This document shows, piece by piece, positions 11,486-20,061 of a DNA stretch of 64,000 bases. This DNA is from Burkholderiales bacterium (lineage in GTDB: Bacteria; Pseudomonadota; Gammaproteobacteria; Burkholderiales; Ga0077523): contig JALHMS010000005.1 in NCBI GenBank assembly GCA_022843925.1, forward strand, positions 1 through 64,000, written 5' to 3'. The first letter of the stretch is position 1, and the number at the start of each line of letters is the position of its first letter. The position numbers were made by a program, and so were the translations under genes. The notes beneath the pieces were generated by a model, which ran no database searches, was not told the DNA's origin, and saw only the letters and a list, made by a program, of their open reading frames with translations.

Positions 11486-12949
11486 ATGCCCAATACAACA
11501 ATCACACGCATGGGCCGGTTCGCGTCGGGAGGGATCGCGATCCTGTGGCTCGCATGCGCCACCGGATGCGGCCGCGAGAGCTACCGGCCCAGCCCGCTGG
11601 AACCGGAGGCGACACACCTCGCCTACGAGGCGCGCACGCTCGACGCTGCCGATCTCCGGGAGGCGTTGCAGGCGCACGGCGAGGACGTCACCGTCTGGCC
11701 GCCGGCGGCGTGGAGCCTGCCGGCATTGACGGCCGTCGCGCTCCACCATCATCCCGAGATCGCACTCGCCCGCGCCCGTGCGAAGGTCGCCGGCGCCGAG
11801 AAGGCGACGTCCACGACGCGGGTGCCCTACACCCTCACCGGGCGTCCCGAGTACAACGGCAAGAGCGGTGACGACACCCCCTGGGGGCTCGGCGTCCTGG
11901 TCGGCTTCACCATCGACGTGGGAGGCAAGCGCGACATCCGGACCGAGCAGCTCGCGCGGCTGGAAGAGGCCGCGCAGCTCGAGATCGCCGTCACGTCGTG
12001 GCGGGTGCGAAGCCGCCTGCGCCGGCATTTCGTCGATCTCCACGTCGCGATCCGCACGGCCGAGGCGCTCGAGGCCGAGCAGGCGGAGCGCCTGCGCCTC
12101 GTCGCGCTCATGGAGAAGCGTGCGGCGGTCGGCTACGCGTCGTCGAACGAGGCGGGCGTGCTGCGGCTGCGCGCGGCCGAGGGGGATCTCGCGCTGGCCC
12201 GGGCGGCCGTGCGGCGCGACCAGGCGCTGGCGGGCGTCGCCGAGGCCATCGGGGTGCCGCTCGCCGTGCTCGAGACCGTGCGTTTCGACTTCGGGATCCT
12301 CGATCATCCGATGGCACCGCCCGAGGCCCGGGACGTGCGGCGCGTCGCGCTCCAGAACCGCATCGATCTGCGGCGCAAGCTGGCCGACTACGCGGCGGCG
12401 GAGGCAGCGGTCAAGCTCGAGGTGGCGCGGCAGTACCCCGATGTGACGGTGTTGCCCGGCTACTTCTGGGATGCGGACGAGAGCATCTGGTCGATCTCGT
12501 TCTTCGGCCTGCTGACACCCCAGGCCCGCGCGCGCGCGCTGATCCGCGAAGCCGAGGCGCGCCGCGAGGTCGAGGAGAAGGCCTTCAACGCGCTCCAGGC
12601 CGCGGTGATCGCGGAGGCCGCGGCGGCGGCATCGCGATACCGTCATGCGTTCGACGCCCACCGCGCCGCCCGCCAGCAGATCGAGGTGGCGCGTGGCCGT
12701 CACGACCGCGTCCGCCGGCAGTTCGACCGCGGTCACGCCGATCGCGTCGAGCTGGTCCAGGCGAAGCTCGAGATGGCGATGGCCGAGCGCACCGCCACCA
12801 TCTCCATGCTCGAACTCCAGCAGGGACTCTCGGCGCTGGAGGACGCGCTGCAGCGCCCGCTCGACAATCCCGACCTCGCCACCACGCCCGCACCGACCGC
12901 CGCCCCGGCCGGTGCGCCCATCGATCCGGCGCTTCTCGACTATGACTGA
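11486..12949 (+). CDS. TolC-family outer membrane efflux lipoprotein
   Basis: This 487-residue protein is the outer-membrane channel of a tripartite RND pump. A signal peptide (residues 9-27) ends in a slightly atypical lipobox, Ala-Thr-Gly-Cys28, so it is probably lipidated. The body consists of long alanine- and arginine-rich helices in two structural repeats, as in TolC/OprM/CusC proteins, which form trimeric tunnels. I chose the ATG at 11486 because it directly precedes the basic n-region; the longer frame at 11447 adds a proline-rich tail without function. Its last 8 bases overlap the adaptor gene, so the two are translationally linked. It is the first gene of the efflux operon. Confidence 0.85.
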   Translation: MPNTTITRMGRFASGGIAILWLACATGCGRESYRPSPLEPEATHLAYEARTLDAADLREALQAHGEDVTVWPPAAWSLPALTAVALHHHPEIALARARAKVAGAEKATSTTRVPYTLTGRPEYNGKSGDDTPWGLGVLVGFTIDVGGKRDIRTEQLARLEEAAQLEIAVTSWRVRSRLRRHFVDLHVAIRTAEALEAEQAERLRLVALMEKRAAVGYASSNEAGVLRLRAAEGDLALARAAVRRDQALAGVAEAIGVPLAVLETVRFDFGILDHPMAPPEARDVRRVALQNRIDLRRKLADYAAAEAAVKLEVARQYPDVTVLPGYFWDADESIWSISFFGLLTPQARARALIREAEARREVEEKAFNALQAAVIAEAAAAASRYRHAFDAHRAARQQIEVARGRHDRVRRQFDRGHADRVELVQAKLEMAMAERTATISMLELQQGLSALEDALQRPLDNPDLATTPAPTAAPAGAPIDPALLDYD

Positions 12950-14015
12950 TTCCCGCAGCAGGACCTTCACGATGGCCGTGCTCGTGGCGCTGGTGATGGC
13001 GCTCGTCGCGGGCGTCATCTACCTCGGTCGCGACGAGTACCACCAGCTTTCCCGCGAGAACGGCGCGACGATCGGATCGCAGACGTCCGCCGACGAACTG
13101 GTCGGGCCCGGCCGCCTGAAGATCGGCGAGGCCGAGCGGCGTGCGAGCGGCATCGAGGTCGCACCGCTGGAAGCCGCCGAGGCTGACCAATTGGTCGACA
13201 TACAGGGCGAGGTGGTCGATCTCCGTCCGCTCGTGGAGGCGCGTGCGCGGTACGCAACGCAGTCGGCGGAGATCCGCGCCCTGCGGAGCGCCGCCCTTGC
13301 GGCGAAGGCCGAGGCCGAGCGCGCCCGCGCGCTGTTCCGGGACGACCGCAACGTTTCGGAGCGGGCGATGCAGGTGGCCGAGGCCGAGTCGCGGGCGGCG
13401 GCGGAGCGACTTGCCGCGGCCGAGACGATGCTCCGGGGTCAGGTCGACACCCTGCGGGCCACCTGGGGGGCGACGCTCGCCGACATGGCCGTGAACGTGG
13501 AGAGCGCGGGCTTCGTGCCGCTGGCGAAGGGCGACGAGGTGCTCGTCCAGGTGACGCTGCCCTACGAGGCCGAGGCCGCCGCGGCGAACCGGCTGCTCAC
13601 GCTCGCGCCCGTCGGCGGACAGGGCCGCAGCCGCGCGCGCCTGGTCTCCGCGGCGCCCATCGCCGGACTAGGGGGCGCCGTGGGCGCTGCGTACTTCTAT
13701 CGCGCCCCGGCGGCGGGCTTGCGCGTCGGCAACCGCGTGGTGGGCCACCTGGCCAGCGCGGGTGGATCCGCCGCCGGGGTCGTCGTGCCCGAGCGCGCCG
13801 TCGTGTGGTTCGCGGCGCGTCCCTGGATCTACGTGCGCGACGAGAAGGAGGCGGATATCTTCGAACGCACCTCCGTGTCGGCGACCCGCCTCGTGCCGGG
13901 TGGCTGGTTCAACGCCGCAGGCCTCGAACCCGGACAGCAGGTCGTGGTCACGGGTGCGCAGCTCCTGCTTTCGGAGGAACTGGAGTTCCAGATCCGGAAC
14001 GAGAATGAGGACTGA
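12942..14015 (+). CDS. RND efflux periplasmic adaptor (HlyD/CzcB-like)
   Basis: The 357-residue product has an N-terminal membrane anchor (TFTMAVLVALVMALVAGVIY region, residues 9-28) and then a periplasmic body. A central alpha-helical hairpin rich in alanine, arginine and glutamate (about 95-190) and C-terminal beta domains ending at VVVTGAQLLLSEELEF complete the membrane-fusion-protein layout. It should bridge the pump and the outer-membrane channel. The gene starts at the ATG inside the stop region of the previous gene (ATGACTGA overlap). The pump gene follows after 36 bp. The sequence is diverged, and I see no clear metal-binding Met or His cluster, so the substrate stays open. Confidence 0.82.
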   Translation: MTDSRSRTFTMAVLVALVMALVAGVIYLGRDEYHQLSRENGATIGSQTSADELVGPGRLKIGEAERRASGIEVAPLEAAEADQLVDIQGEVVDLRPLVEARARYATQSAEIRALRSAALAAKAEAERARALFRDDRNVSERAMQVAEAESRAAAERLAAAETMLRGQVDTLRATWGATLADMAVNVESAGFVPLAKGDEVLVQVTLPYEAEAAAANRLLTLAPVGGQGRSRARLVSAAPIAGLGGAVGAAYFYRAPAAGLRVGNRVVGHLASAGGSAAGVVVPERAVVWFAARPWIYVRDEKEADIFERTSVSATRLVPGGWFNAAGLEPGQQVVVTGAQLLLSEELEFQIRNENED

Positions 14016-14051
14016 GTCCGCCGCGCCGTCCTGCATCGAGCGGGGCGCACG

Positions 14052-17000
14052 ATGATCTCCGCGATCGTCCGCTTCTCGATCCGCTTCCCCGGTGTCGTCG
14101 TCGCCGTGGCGTTGATGCTCATCGCGTACGGCATCTTCACCCTCGGCCGCGCGCGGCTCGACGTGTTCCCGGAGTTCTCGCCCACCCAGGTCGTGATCCA
14201 GACCGAGGCGCCAGGGCTGTCCGCCGAGATCGTCGAGACGCAGGTCACGCAGCCCATCGAGAACGCGGTGTCCGGCGTTTCCGGGGTCGAGACGCTGCGG
14301 TCGCAATCCATCCCCGGCCTGTCGGTGGTGACGCTGCTCTTCGAGGAGGGCTCCGACATCCACCGGAACCGGCAGGTGGTCGCGGAGCGCATCACGTCGC
14401 TCGCGAGCCGCATGCCGGTGGGCGTGGCCGCACCGGCGATCACGCCGCTGACATCCTCCGCCAGCACGGTGATGGTCGTCGGCCTCACGGCAGCGGACCG
14501 TTCGCTCGCCGACGTGCGCACGCTCGCCGACACCGTGTTCCGGCCCCACCTGATGGCAGTCGAGGGGGTCGCCGAGGTCAACGTGTTCGGCGGCCGCGTG
14601 CGCGAGTGGCAGATCCGCGTGGATCCGCAGCGCCTCGTGCGGCACGGGCTCGCGCTCGCCGACGTGGTCGAGGCGGCGCGCAAGGCGACCGGCGTCGTGT
14701 CGGCGGGCTATCTGCCGGGTCCGAACCAGCGGATCGCGATCGTCACCGACGGGCAGCCCGGGAACGTCGCGGTGCTGGGTCGCGTGCTGCTCAGGCTGGA
14801 GGACGGCGGAGTCCTGCGGCTCGCGGACGTGGCCGACGTGGTCGAAGGCGAGGCCGCCCCCATCAGCGCGGCTGCGATCAACGGGACCCCGGGCGTCCTG
14901 CTGATGGTGCAGGGCCAGCTCGGCAGCAACACCCGCGCCGTGTCCGTCGGCCTGGAGCGCGCGCTCACCGATCTGGACGCGCTGGTCGCCCGCGAGAAGG
15001 TCGGCTTGCACCGCGGGCTGTTCCGCCCGGCCAAGTTCATCGACACGGCCATCTCGAACGTGCGATTCGACATCCTGGTCGGCTCGGCGCTCGTGATCGG
15101 TGTGCTGTTCCTCTTCCTGTACAACGCGCGTACCGCGTTCATCTGCGCGATGGCGATCCCCGTGTCGCTGCTGGGTGCGGTGGTGCTCCTCACCGCGTTC
15201 GACCAGCCGATCAACATCATGGTGCTGGGCGGCCTCGCGATTGCACTGGGCGAGGTGGTCGACGACGCGATCATCGACACCGAGAACATCTTCCGGCGCC
15301 TGCGCGAGAACCGCCTGGCGGGCAATCCGAAGTCCGCAGCCGAAGTGGCGCTCGACGCCTCCGTCGAGGTGCGCGGGTCGGTCGTGTATGCGACCTTCAT
15401 CGTCGCGCTCGTGTTCGTGCCGCTGCTGACATTCGGCGGGATCGGCGGCAAGCTCTTCGCACCGCTCGGGGTCGCGTACATCCTCGCCATCCTGTCGTCG
15501 CTCGTCGTCGCGATGACGCTCACGCCGGCGCTCTGCCTGCTGTTGTTGTCGCGCGGTCGCCTTGCGGTCGAGGCCCCCCCGTTCGTCCGCCGGATGACGC
15601 CCCCGTACCTTGCGGTGCTCCGCCGCATCGAGCGTCGGCCCGCGGGGGTGCTCGCCGCCACCGCGATCGTGATCGCCGGTGGACTCTCGACGATCCCCTT
15701 GCTGTCGGGCGAGTTCGTGCCGTCGCTGAAGGAGGGCCATTACGTCGTGCACATGACCGCCGTCCCGGGCACCTCCGAGGACGAGACGCTGCGCATCGGC
15801 ACGCAGCTCACCCGTGCACTGCTGAAGGTCGACGGCGTGCAGTCCGTGGCGCAGTGGGTCGGTCGCTCCCAGAACGGGGCCGACACGTTCGGGCCGCACT
15901 ACAGCGAGTTCGAGGTCGAGGTGGGTGCCCTGGGCGGTCGCGAGCAGACCCGGGTGCTGCGCGAGGTCCGCGAGATCCTCGCCGGGCAGCGGGGCGCGTT
16001 CCCCGGGGTGACCTTCTCGGTGAACACGTTCCTCACCGAGCGCATCGAGGAGACCATCTCGGGATTCCCGGCGGCGCTCGCCGTCAACATCTTCGGTCCT
16101 GATCTCGACGCCCTCGATCGCGATGCCCGCGAGGTTGCCGAAGTGGTCGGCGCGGTGCCGGGCGCGCGGGACGTCCAGGTGCAGTCGCCGCCGGGGACCC
16201 CGCAGTTGTACGTGCGCCTCAAGCACGACCGCGTCGCCGCTTACGGGCTGACGCCTCGCGACGTGCTCGATGCCGTGCAGACCGCCTACGAGGGCACGCG
16301 CGTCGCCCAGGTCCAGACCGGCAACCACTTCGTCGATCTCACGGTGATCCTGACCCCCGAGCTGCGACGGGCGCCGGTGCAGGTGGAGGTCCTGCCGCTG
16401 CGGGCGGCCGACGGGACGATGGTCCGGCTGCGGGACGCGGCCGACATCGCCGTCGGCGCGGGCCGCTACAAGATCCTCCACGAGGGCAGCAAGCGCATCC
16501 AGTCGGTGACCGCGAACGTGGACGATCGCGACGCCGAGGACTTCGCCGAGGACGTGCGACAGGCCCTTGCGAAGCAGGTGAAGCTCTCCCCGGGCAACTA
16601 TCTCGTGCTGACCGGCGAGGCCGAGGCGGCGGTGAATGCGCGCGAAACGCTGATCTTCCACTCGTTGCTCGCCGGGGCCGGCGTCTTCGTGTTCCTGTAT
16701 CTCGCCTTCGCCAACCTGCGGAATCTGGCGCTTGCCTTCCTGAACCTGCCGTTCGCCCTCGTCGGCGGCGTCGCAGCCGTGCTGTTCACCGGTGGCTGGA
16801 TGACGCTCGGGTCCCTTGTGGGCTTCGTCACGCTCTTCGGGATCACGCTGCGCAATTCGATCATGCTCGTGTCGCACTACCAGCATCTGGTGCAGACGGA
16901 AGGGCTGGCGTGGAACGCGGAGACGATGCTGCGCGGGGCCGCGGAACGCCTGCCGTCCATCCTCATGACCGCGCTCGTGACGGCGCTGGGTCTGATGCCG

Positions 17001-17189
17001 ATCGCGCTCGGTTCGGGCGAGCCGGGTCGCGAGATCGAAGGTCCGATGGCGATGATCATCGTCGGTGGTCTCGTGACATCGACGGTGTTGAACCTGCTCA
17101 TTCTTCCGGTGGTGATGTTGCGGTTCGGGCGGTTCGCGCCACCCGTCGCGTCGTCGGTGCGGCCGGAGGGCGATGGTTCGGCGCTGTGA
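14052..17189 (+). CDS. RND efflux pump, heavy-metal (CusA/CzcA) class
   Basis: This 1045-residue inner-membrane pump has the RND layout: helix 1, a large periplasmic domain, helices 2-6, a second periplasmic domain and helices 8-12. The N-terminal SPTQVVIQTEAPGLSAEIVE and the QPIENAVSGVSGV segment are typical of the CusA/CzcA class. The proton-relay acidic pair is in helix 4 at Asp404-Asp405 (GEVVDDAIIDTEN), a variant of the more usual class motif with a single Asp. It should export its substrate by proton antiport, trimerised with the adaptor and channel encoded just upstream. I could not identify the methionine relay needed to call copper or silver. The gene ends at the 130-bp repeat array. 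Confidence 0.88.
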   Translation: MISAIVRFSIRFPGVVVAVALMLIAYGIFTLGRARLDVFPEFSPTQVVIQTEAPGLSAEIVETQVTQPIENAVSGVSGVETLRSQSIPGLSVVTLLFEEGSDIHRNRQVVAERITSLASRMPVGVAAPAITPLTSSASTVMVVGLTAADRSLADVRTLADTVFRPHLMAVEGVAEVNVFGGRVREWQIRVDPQRLVRHGLALADVVEAARKATGVVSAGYLPGPNQRIAIVTDGQPGNVAVLGRVLLRLEDGGVLRLADVADVVEGEAAPISAAAINGTPGVLLMVQGQLGSNTRAVSVGLERALTDLDALVAREKVGLHRGLFRPAKFIDTAISNVRFDILVGSALVIGVLFLFLYNARTAFICAMAIPVSLLGAVVLLTAFDQPINIMVLGGLAIALGEVVDDAIIDTENIFRRLRENRLAGNPKSAAEVALDASVEVRGSVVYATFIVALVFVPLLTFGGIGGKLFAPLGVAYILAILSSLVVAMTLTPALCLLLLSRGRLAVEAPPFVRRMTPPYLAVLRRIERRPAGVLAATAIVIAGGLSTIPLLSGEFVPSLKEGHYVVHMTAVPGTSEDETLRIGTQLTRALLKVDGVQSVAQWVGRSQNGADTFGPHYSEFEVEVGALGGREQTRVLREVREILAGQRGAFPGVTFSVNTFLTERIEETISGFPAALAVNIFGPDLDALDRDAREVAEVVGAVPGARDVQVQSPPGTPQLYVRLKHDRVAAYGLTPRDVLDAVQTAYEGTRVAQVQTGNHFVDLTVILTPELRRAPVQVEVLPLRAADGTMVRLRDAADIAVGAGRYKILHEGSKRIQSVTANVDDRDAEDFAEDVRQALAKQVKLSPGNYLVLTGEAEAAVNARETLIFHSLLAGAGVFVFLYLAFANLRNLALAFLNLPFALVGGVAAVLFTGGWMTLGSLVGFVTLFGITLRNSIMLVSHYQHLVQTEGLAWNAETMLRGAAERLPSILMTALVTALGLMPIALGSGEPGREIEGPMAMIIVGGLVTSTVLNLLILPVVMLRFGRFAPPVASSVRPEGDGSAL

Positions 17190-17194
17190 TTGCC

Positions 17195-18060
17195 GCGATG
17201 TTCACGCGGCGATGGACGTCGGGCGAAGCCCGACCCACGGGATAGCTTTCAGGGACCAGGCATCCAGTGGCGACGTTGATCGTGGGTCGAGCTGCCGCTC
17301 GACGCGGCGATGGCTTGGGCTCTTCGATGAGTCCAGGAACGCGGGCGTCGGGCGGAGCCCGACCCACGGGGGTTGTTTCCAGCGACCAGGCATCCAGTGG
17401 CGACGTCGTTCGTGGGTCGAGCTGCAGCTCGACGCGGCGATGGCTTGGGCTCCTCGATGAGTCCAGGAACGCGGGCGTCAAGCGGAGCCCGACCCACGGG
17501 GGTTGTTTCCAGCGACCAGGCATCCAGTAGCGACGTTGTTCGTGGGTCGAGCTGCAGCTCGACGCGGCGATGGCTTGGGCTCTTCGATGAGTCCAGGAAC
17601 GCGGGCGTCGGGCGGAGCCCGACCCACGGGGGTTGTTTCCAGCGACCAGGCATCCAGTAGCGACGTTGTTCGTGGGTCGAGCTGCCGCTCGACGCGGCGA
17701 TGGCTTGGGCTCTTCGATGAGTCCAGGAACGCGGGCGTCGGGCGGAGCCCGACCCACGGGGGTTGTTTCCAGCGACCAGGCATCCAGTAGTGACGTTGTT
17801 CGTGGGTCGAGCTACCGCTCGACGCGGCGATGGCTTGGGCGCATCGACGAATCCAGGAACGCGGGCGTCAGGCGAAGCCCGACCCACGGGGGTTGTTTCC
17901 AGCGACCAGGCATCCAGTAGCGACGTTGTTCGTGGGTAGAGCTGCAGCTCGACGCGGCGATGGCTCGGGCTCCTCGATGAGTCCAGGAACGCGGGCGTCA
18001 GGCGAAGCCCGACCCACGGGGGTTGTTTCCATCGCTGAGGCATCCAGTGGCGATTGCTCG
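17195..18060. repeat. Tandem array of 130-bp palindrome-containing units
   Basis: Six near-identical units follow each other at exactly 130 bp (the marker cgtgggtcgagctg recurs at 17281, 17411, 17541, 17671, 17801 and 17931). Partial units lie at both ends. Each unit contains two palindromes: CGTCGGGC-NNN-GCCCGACCCACG, shared with the arrays at 1-629 and 35531-35616, and a shorter GTCGAGCTGC-xGCTCGAC element. Differences are scattered single bases such as cag/ccg in the loop or tag/tgg in the linker. The array sits between two co-directional genes. All open frames here are short, repetitive and lack start signals, so the stretch is non-coding. Confidence 0.88.
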
Positions 18061-18099
18061 ACCCACGACGCTGCACACTCCCGGAGTGGCATCATCTAT

Positions 18100-18127
18100 C
18101 CCCAGCCCCAGCCCCAGCCCCAGCCCC
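18100..18127 (+). repeat. CCCCAG hexanucleotide microsatellite
   Basis: Four perfect CCCCAG units followed by CCCC occupy the leader just upstream of the dehydratase ATG at 18143. A 6-bp unit in an untranslated leader could vary by slippage and change spacing to a promoter or ribosome site; that is inference. Confidence 0.8.
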
Positions 18128-18142
18128 TACACCGAGGCCCCC

Positions 18143-19690
18143 ATGATCGAACTCCACGACAAGCCCGCCACCGGCCCCACCATCCGTCTGCATCCGGCAG
18201 ACAACGTCGTTGTCGCGCGCATCGATGTCGCCCTCGGCGCGCGGCTCGAGACGGAGGGCATCACGAGCCGCAGTCAGGTCCCGTCGGGGCACAAGATCGC
18301 CGCGCGTGCCATCGCGAAGGGTGAACCGATCCGGAAGTACAACGTGGTGATCGGGTTCGCCAGTGCGGACATCCCCGCGGGCACCTACGTGCACTCCCAC
18401 AACATGGAGTTCCGCGAGTTCCAGCGCGACTACGCGCCGTCGCGCGACTACCGGCCGGTGGAGATGATCCCCGAGGCCGAGCGCGCCACGTTCCAGGGGA
18501 TCGTCCGCGAGAACGGCGACGTCGGCACGCGCAACTACGTCGCGATCATCGCGACCGTGAACTGCTCCGCAACCGTCGTGCATCGCATCGCGGCTTGGTT
18601 CACGCCCGAACGCCTCGCGGCGTTCCCGAACGTCGACGGCGTCGTGGCCTTCGCCCACGGATCGGGTTGCGGCATGGAGCAGACGGGCGAGCCGATGGAC
18701 CTTCTCCGCCGCACGCTCGCCGGCTATGCGACGCACGCGAATGTGGCGGCGTGTCTGGTGGTGGGCCTCGGCTGCGAGCGGAACCAGGTCGCCAAGCTGC
18801 TGGAGGCGCAGGGGCTCGCGGCCGGGGCGCGCTTGAAGACCTTCGTGATGCAGGACACCGGCGGCACCCGCAGGACGATCGAGGCCGGCGTCGCGGCCGT
18901 GCAGGAGCTGCTGCCCGAAGCGAACCGCGTGTCGCGATCCGAGGTGCCGGCGAGTCACATCACCGTGGGGTTGCAGTGCGGTGGTTCCGATGGCTTCTCG
19001 TCGATCACCGCCAACCCCGCGCTCGGCGCGGCGATGGACCTGCTGGTGCGCCACGGCGGCACGGCGGTGCTGTCCGAGACACCCGAGATCTACGGCGTCG
19101 AGCACACCCTCACCTGCCGCGCACGTACGCCCGAGGTCGCGCAGAAACTGATCGATCGCATCCGCTGGTGGAAGGAGGAGTACACCGTCGGTCGCGACAC
19201 GCAGATCAACGGCAAGGTGAGCCCGGGCAATCAGTCGGGCGGCCTCGCGAACATCTTCGAGAAGTCGCTCGGATCCTCGATGAAGGGCGGCACCGGCCCG
19301 CTGATGGAGGTCTACCGCTACGCGGAGCGGATCACGCAGAAGGGCTTCGTGTTCATGGACACCCCGGGCTTCGACCCTTGTTCCGCCACCGGCCAGATCG
19401 CGGGCGGTGCGAACGTGATCCTGTTCACCACCGGTCGTGGCTCCATGTTCGGTGCCAAGCCCGTGCCCTCGGCGAAGCTCGCCACCAACACGCCGATGTA
19501 CCTGCGCCTCGAGGAGGACATGGACATCAACTGCGGCGAGATCCTCGACGGGACCGCGTCGCTCGGCCAGATGGCCGAGAAGATCTTCCGCCACACGCTT
19601 CGCATCGCGTCGGGCGAACCGACGAAGAGCGAACTGCTCGGGCTCGGCGATCACGAGTTCGTGCCATGGAACATCGGCGTGGTCGGTTGA
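18143..19690 (+). CDS. UxaA-family sugar-acid dehydratase (altronate/galactarate type)
   Basis: The 515-residue protein matches the UxaA/GarD layout: an N-terminal SAF domain (residues 1-95) and a large C-terminal catalytic domain with conserved cysteines. Visible blocks are GTRNYVAIIATVNCSATVV, FAHGSGCGM, GLGCERNQ, GLQCGGSDGFS, TPGFDPCSATGQ and the metal/cluster-type DINCGEILDG near the C-terminus. Family enzymes dehydrate D-altronate or galactarate to 2-keto-3-deoxy sugar acids. No uxaB, uxaC or kdgK neighbour is present, so the precise substrate is uncertain. The ATG at 18143 is the first with conserved sequence after it; the leader holds a CCCCAG microsatellite. An ABM-domain gene follows 61 bp later. 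Confidence 0.85.
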   Translation: MIELHDKPATGPTIRLHPADNVVVARIDVALGARLETEGITSRSQVPSGHKIAARAIAKGEPIRKYNVVIGFASADIPAGTYVHSHNMEFREFQRDYAPSRDYRPVEMIPEAERATFQGIVRENGDVGTRNYVAIIATVNCSATVVHRIAAWFTPERLAAFPNVDGVVAFAHGSGCGMEQTGEPMDLLRRTLAGYATHANVAACLVVGLGCERNQVAKLLEAQGLAAGARLKTFVMQDTGGTRRTIEAGVAAVQELLPEANRVSRSEVPASHITVGLQCGGSDGFSSITANPALGAAMDLLVRHGGTAVLSETPEIYGVEHTLTCRARTPEVAQKLIDRIRWWKEEYTVGRDTQINGKVSPGNQSGGLANIFEKSLGSSMKGGTGPLMEVYRYAERITQKGFVFMDTPGFDPCSATGQIAGGANVILFTTGRGSMFGAKPVPSAKLATNTPMYLRLEEDMDINCGEILDGTASLGQMAEKIFRHTLRIASGEPTKSELLGLGDHEFVPWNIGVVG

Positions 19691-19751
19691 CCCGCCGCGC
19701 CGTCATGCCCCACCACGCGGATGCACAACAACTTCGAACGAGGAGAATCTC

Positions 19752-20060
19752 TTGGTCCACGTCATTGCCACCATCGAGCTGAAGCCCGGCGTCCGCGATG
19801 CATTCCTGGCGGCATTCCGCGCGCTCATCCCCCTGGTGAAGAATGAAGCCGGCTGCATCGAGTACGGCGCCGCCGTCGACGTGGCGAGCGGCTCGCCGGC
19901 GCAGATTCCGATGCGTCCCGACGTCGTGACCGTCGTCGAAAAGTGGGCCGATCTCGATGCCCTGCGGGCGCACGCCGTGGCGCCGCACATGGGCGCCTAT
20001 CGGGCGCAGGTGAAGGACCTCGTGGTCCGCACGACGCTGCAGGTGCTCGATCCGGCGTGA
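19752..20060 (+). CDS. Antibiotic-biosynthesis-monooxygenase (ABM) domain protein
   Basis: This 102-residue protein is a single ABM-type ferredoxin-like barrel. It opens with VHVIATIELKPGVRDAFL, followed by NEAGCIEYG and VVEKWADLDALRAHAVAPHM, where the histidines typical of the family occur. Relatives include YgiN-type quinol monooxygenases and small dimeric oxygenases that act without cofactors. The start is a TTG, chosen because an AGGAGA ribosome site (19741-19746) lies at ideal spacing and because residue 2 begins the first conserved strand; no ATG is available. It may be co-transcribed with the dehydratase gene and work on a related catabolite, but the substrate is unknown. Confidence 0.8.
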   Translation: MVHVIATIELKPGVRDAFLAAFRALIPLVKNEAGCIEYGAAVDVASGSPAQIPMRPDVVTVVEKWADLDALRAHAVAPHMGAYRAQVKDLVVRTTLQVLDPA

Positions 20061-20061
20061 G

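Noticed and set aside
13668-16886. Minus-strand open frame of more than 1000 codons opposite the first RND pump
   Set aside because: Same composition artefact; the plus strand encodes a clear RND pump with conserved motifs.
17195-18060. CRISPR array
   Set aside because: The period is constant, but the whole 130-bp unit is conserved; there are no variable spacers and no cas genes.
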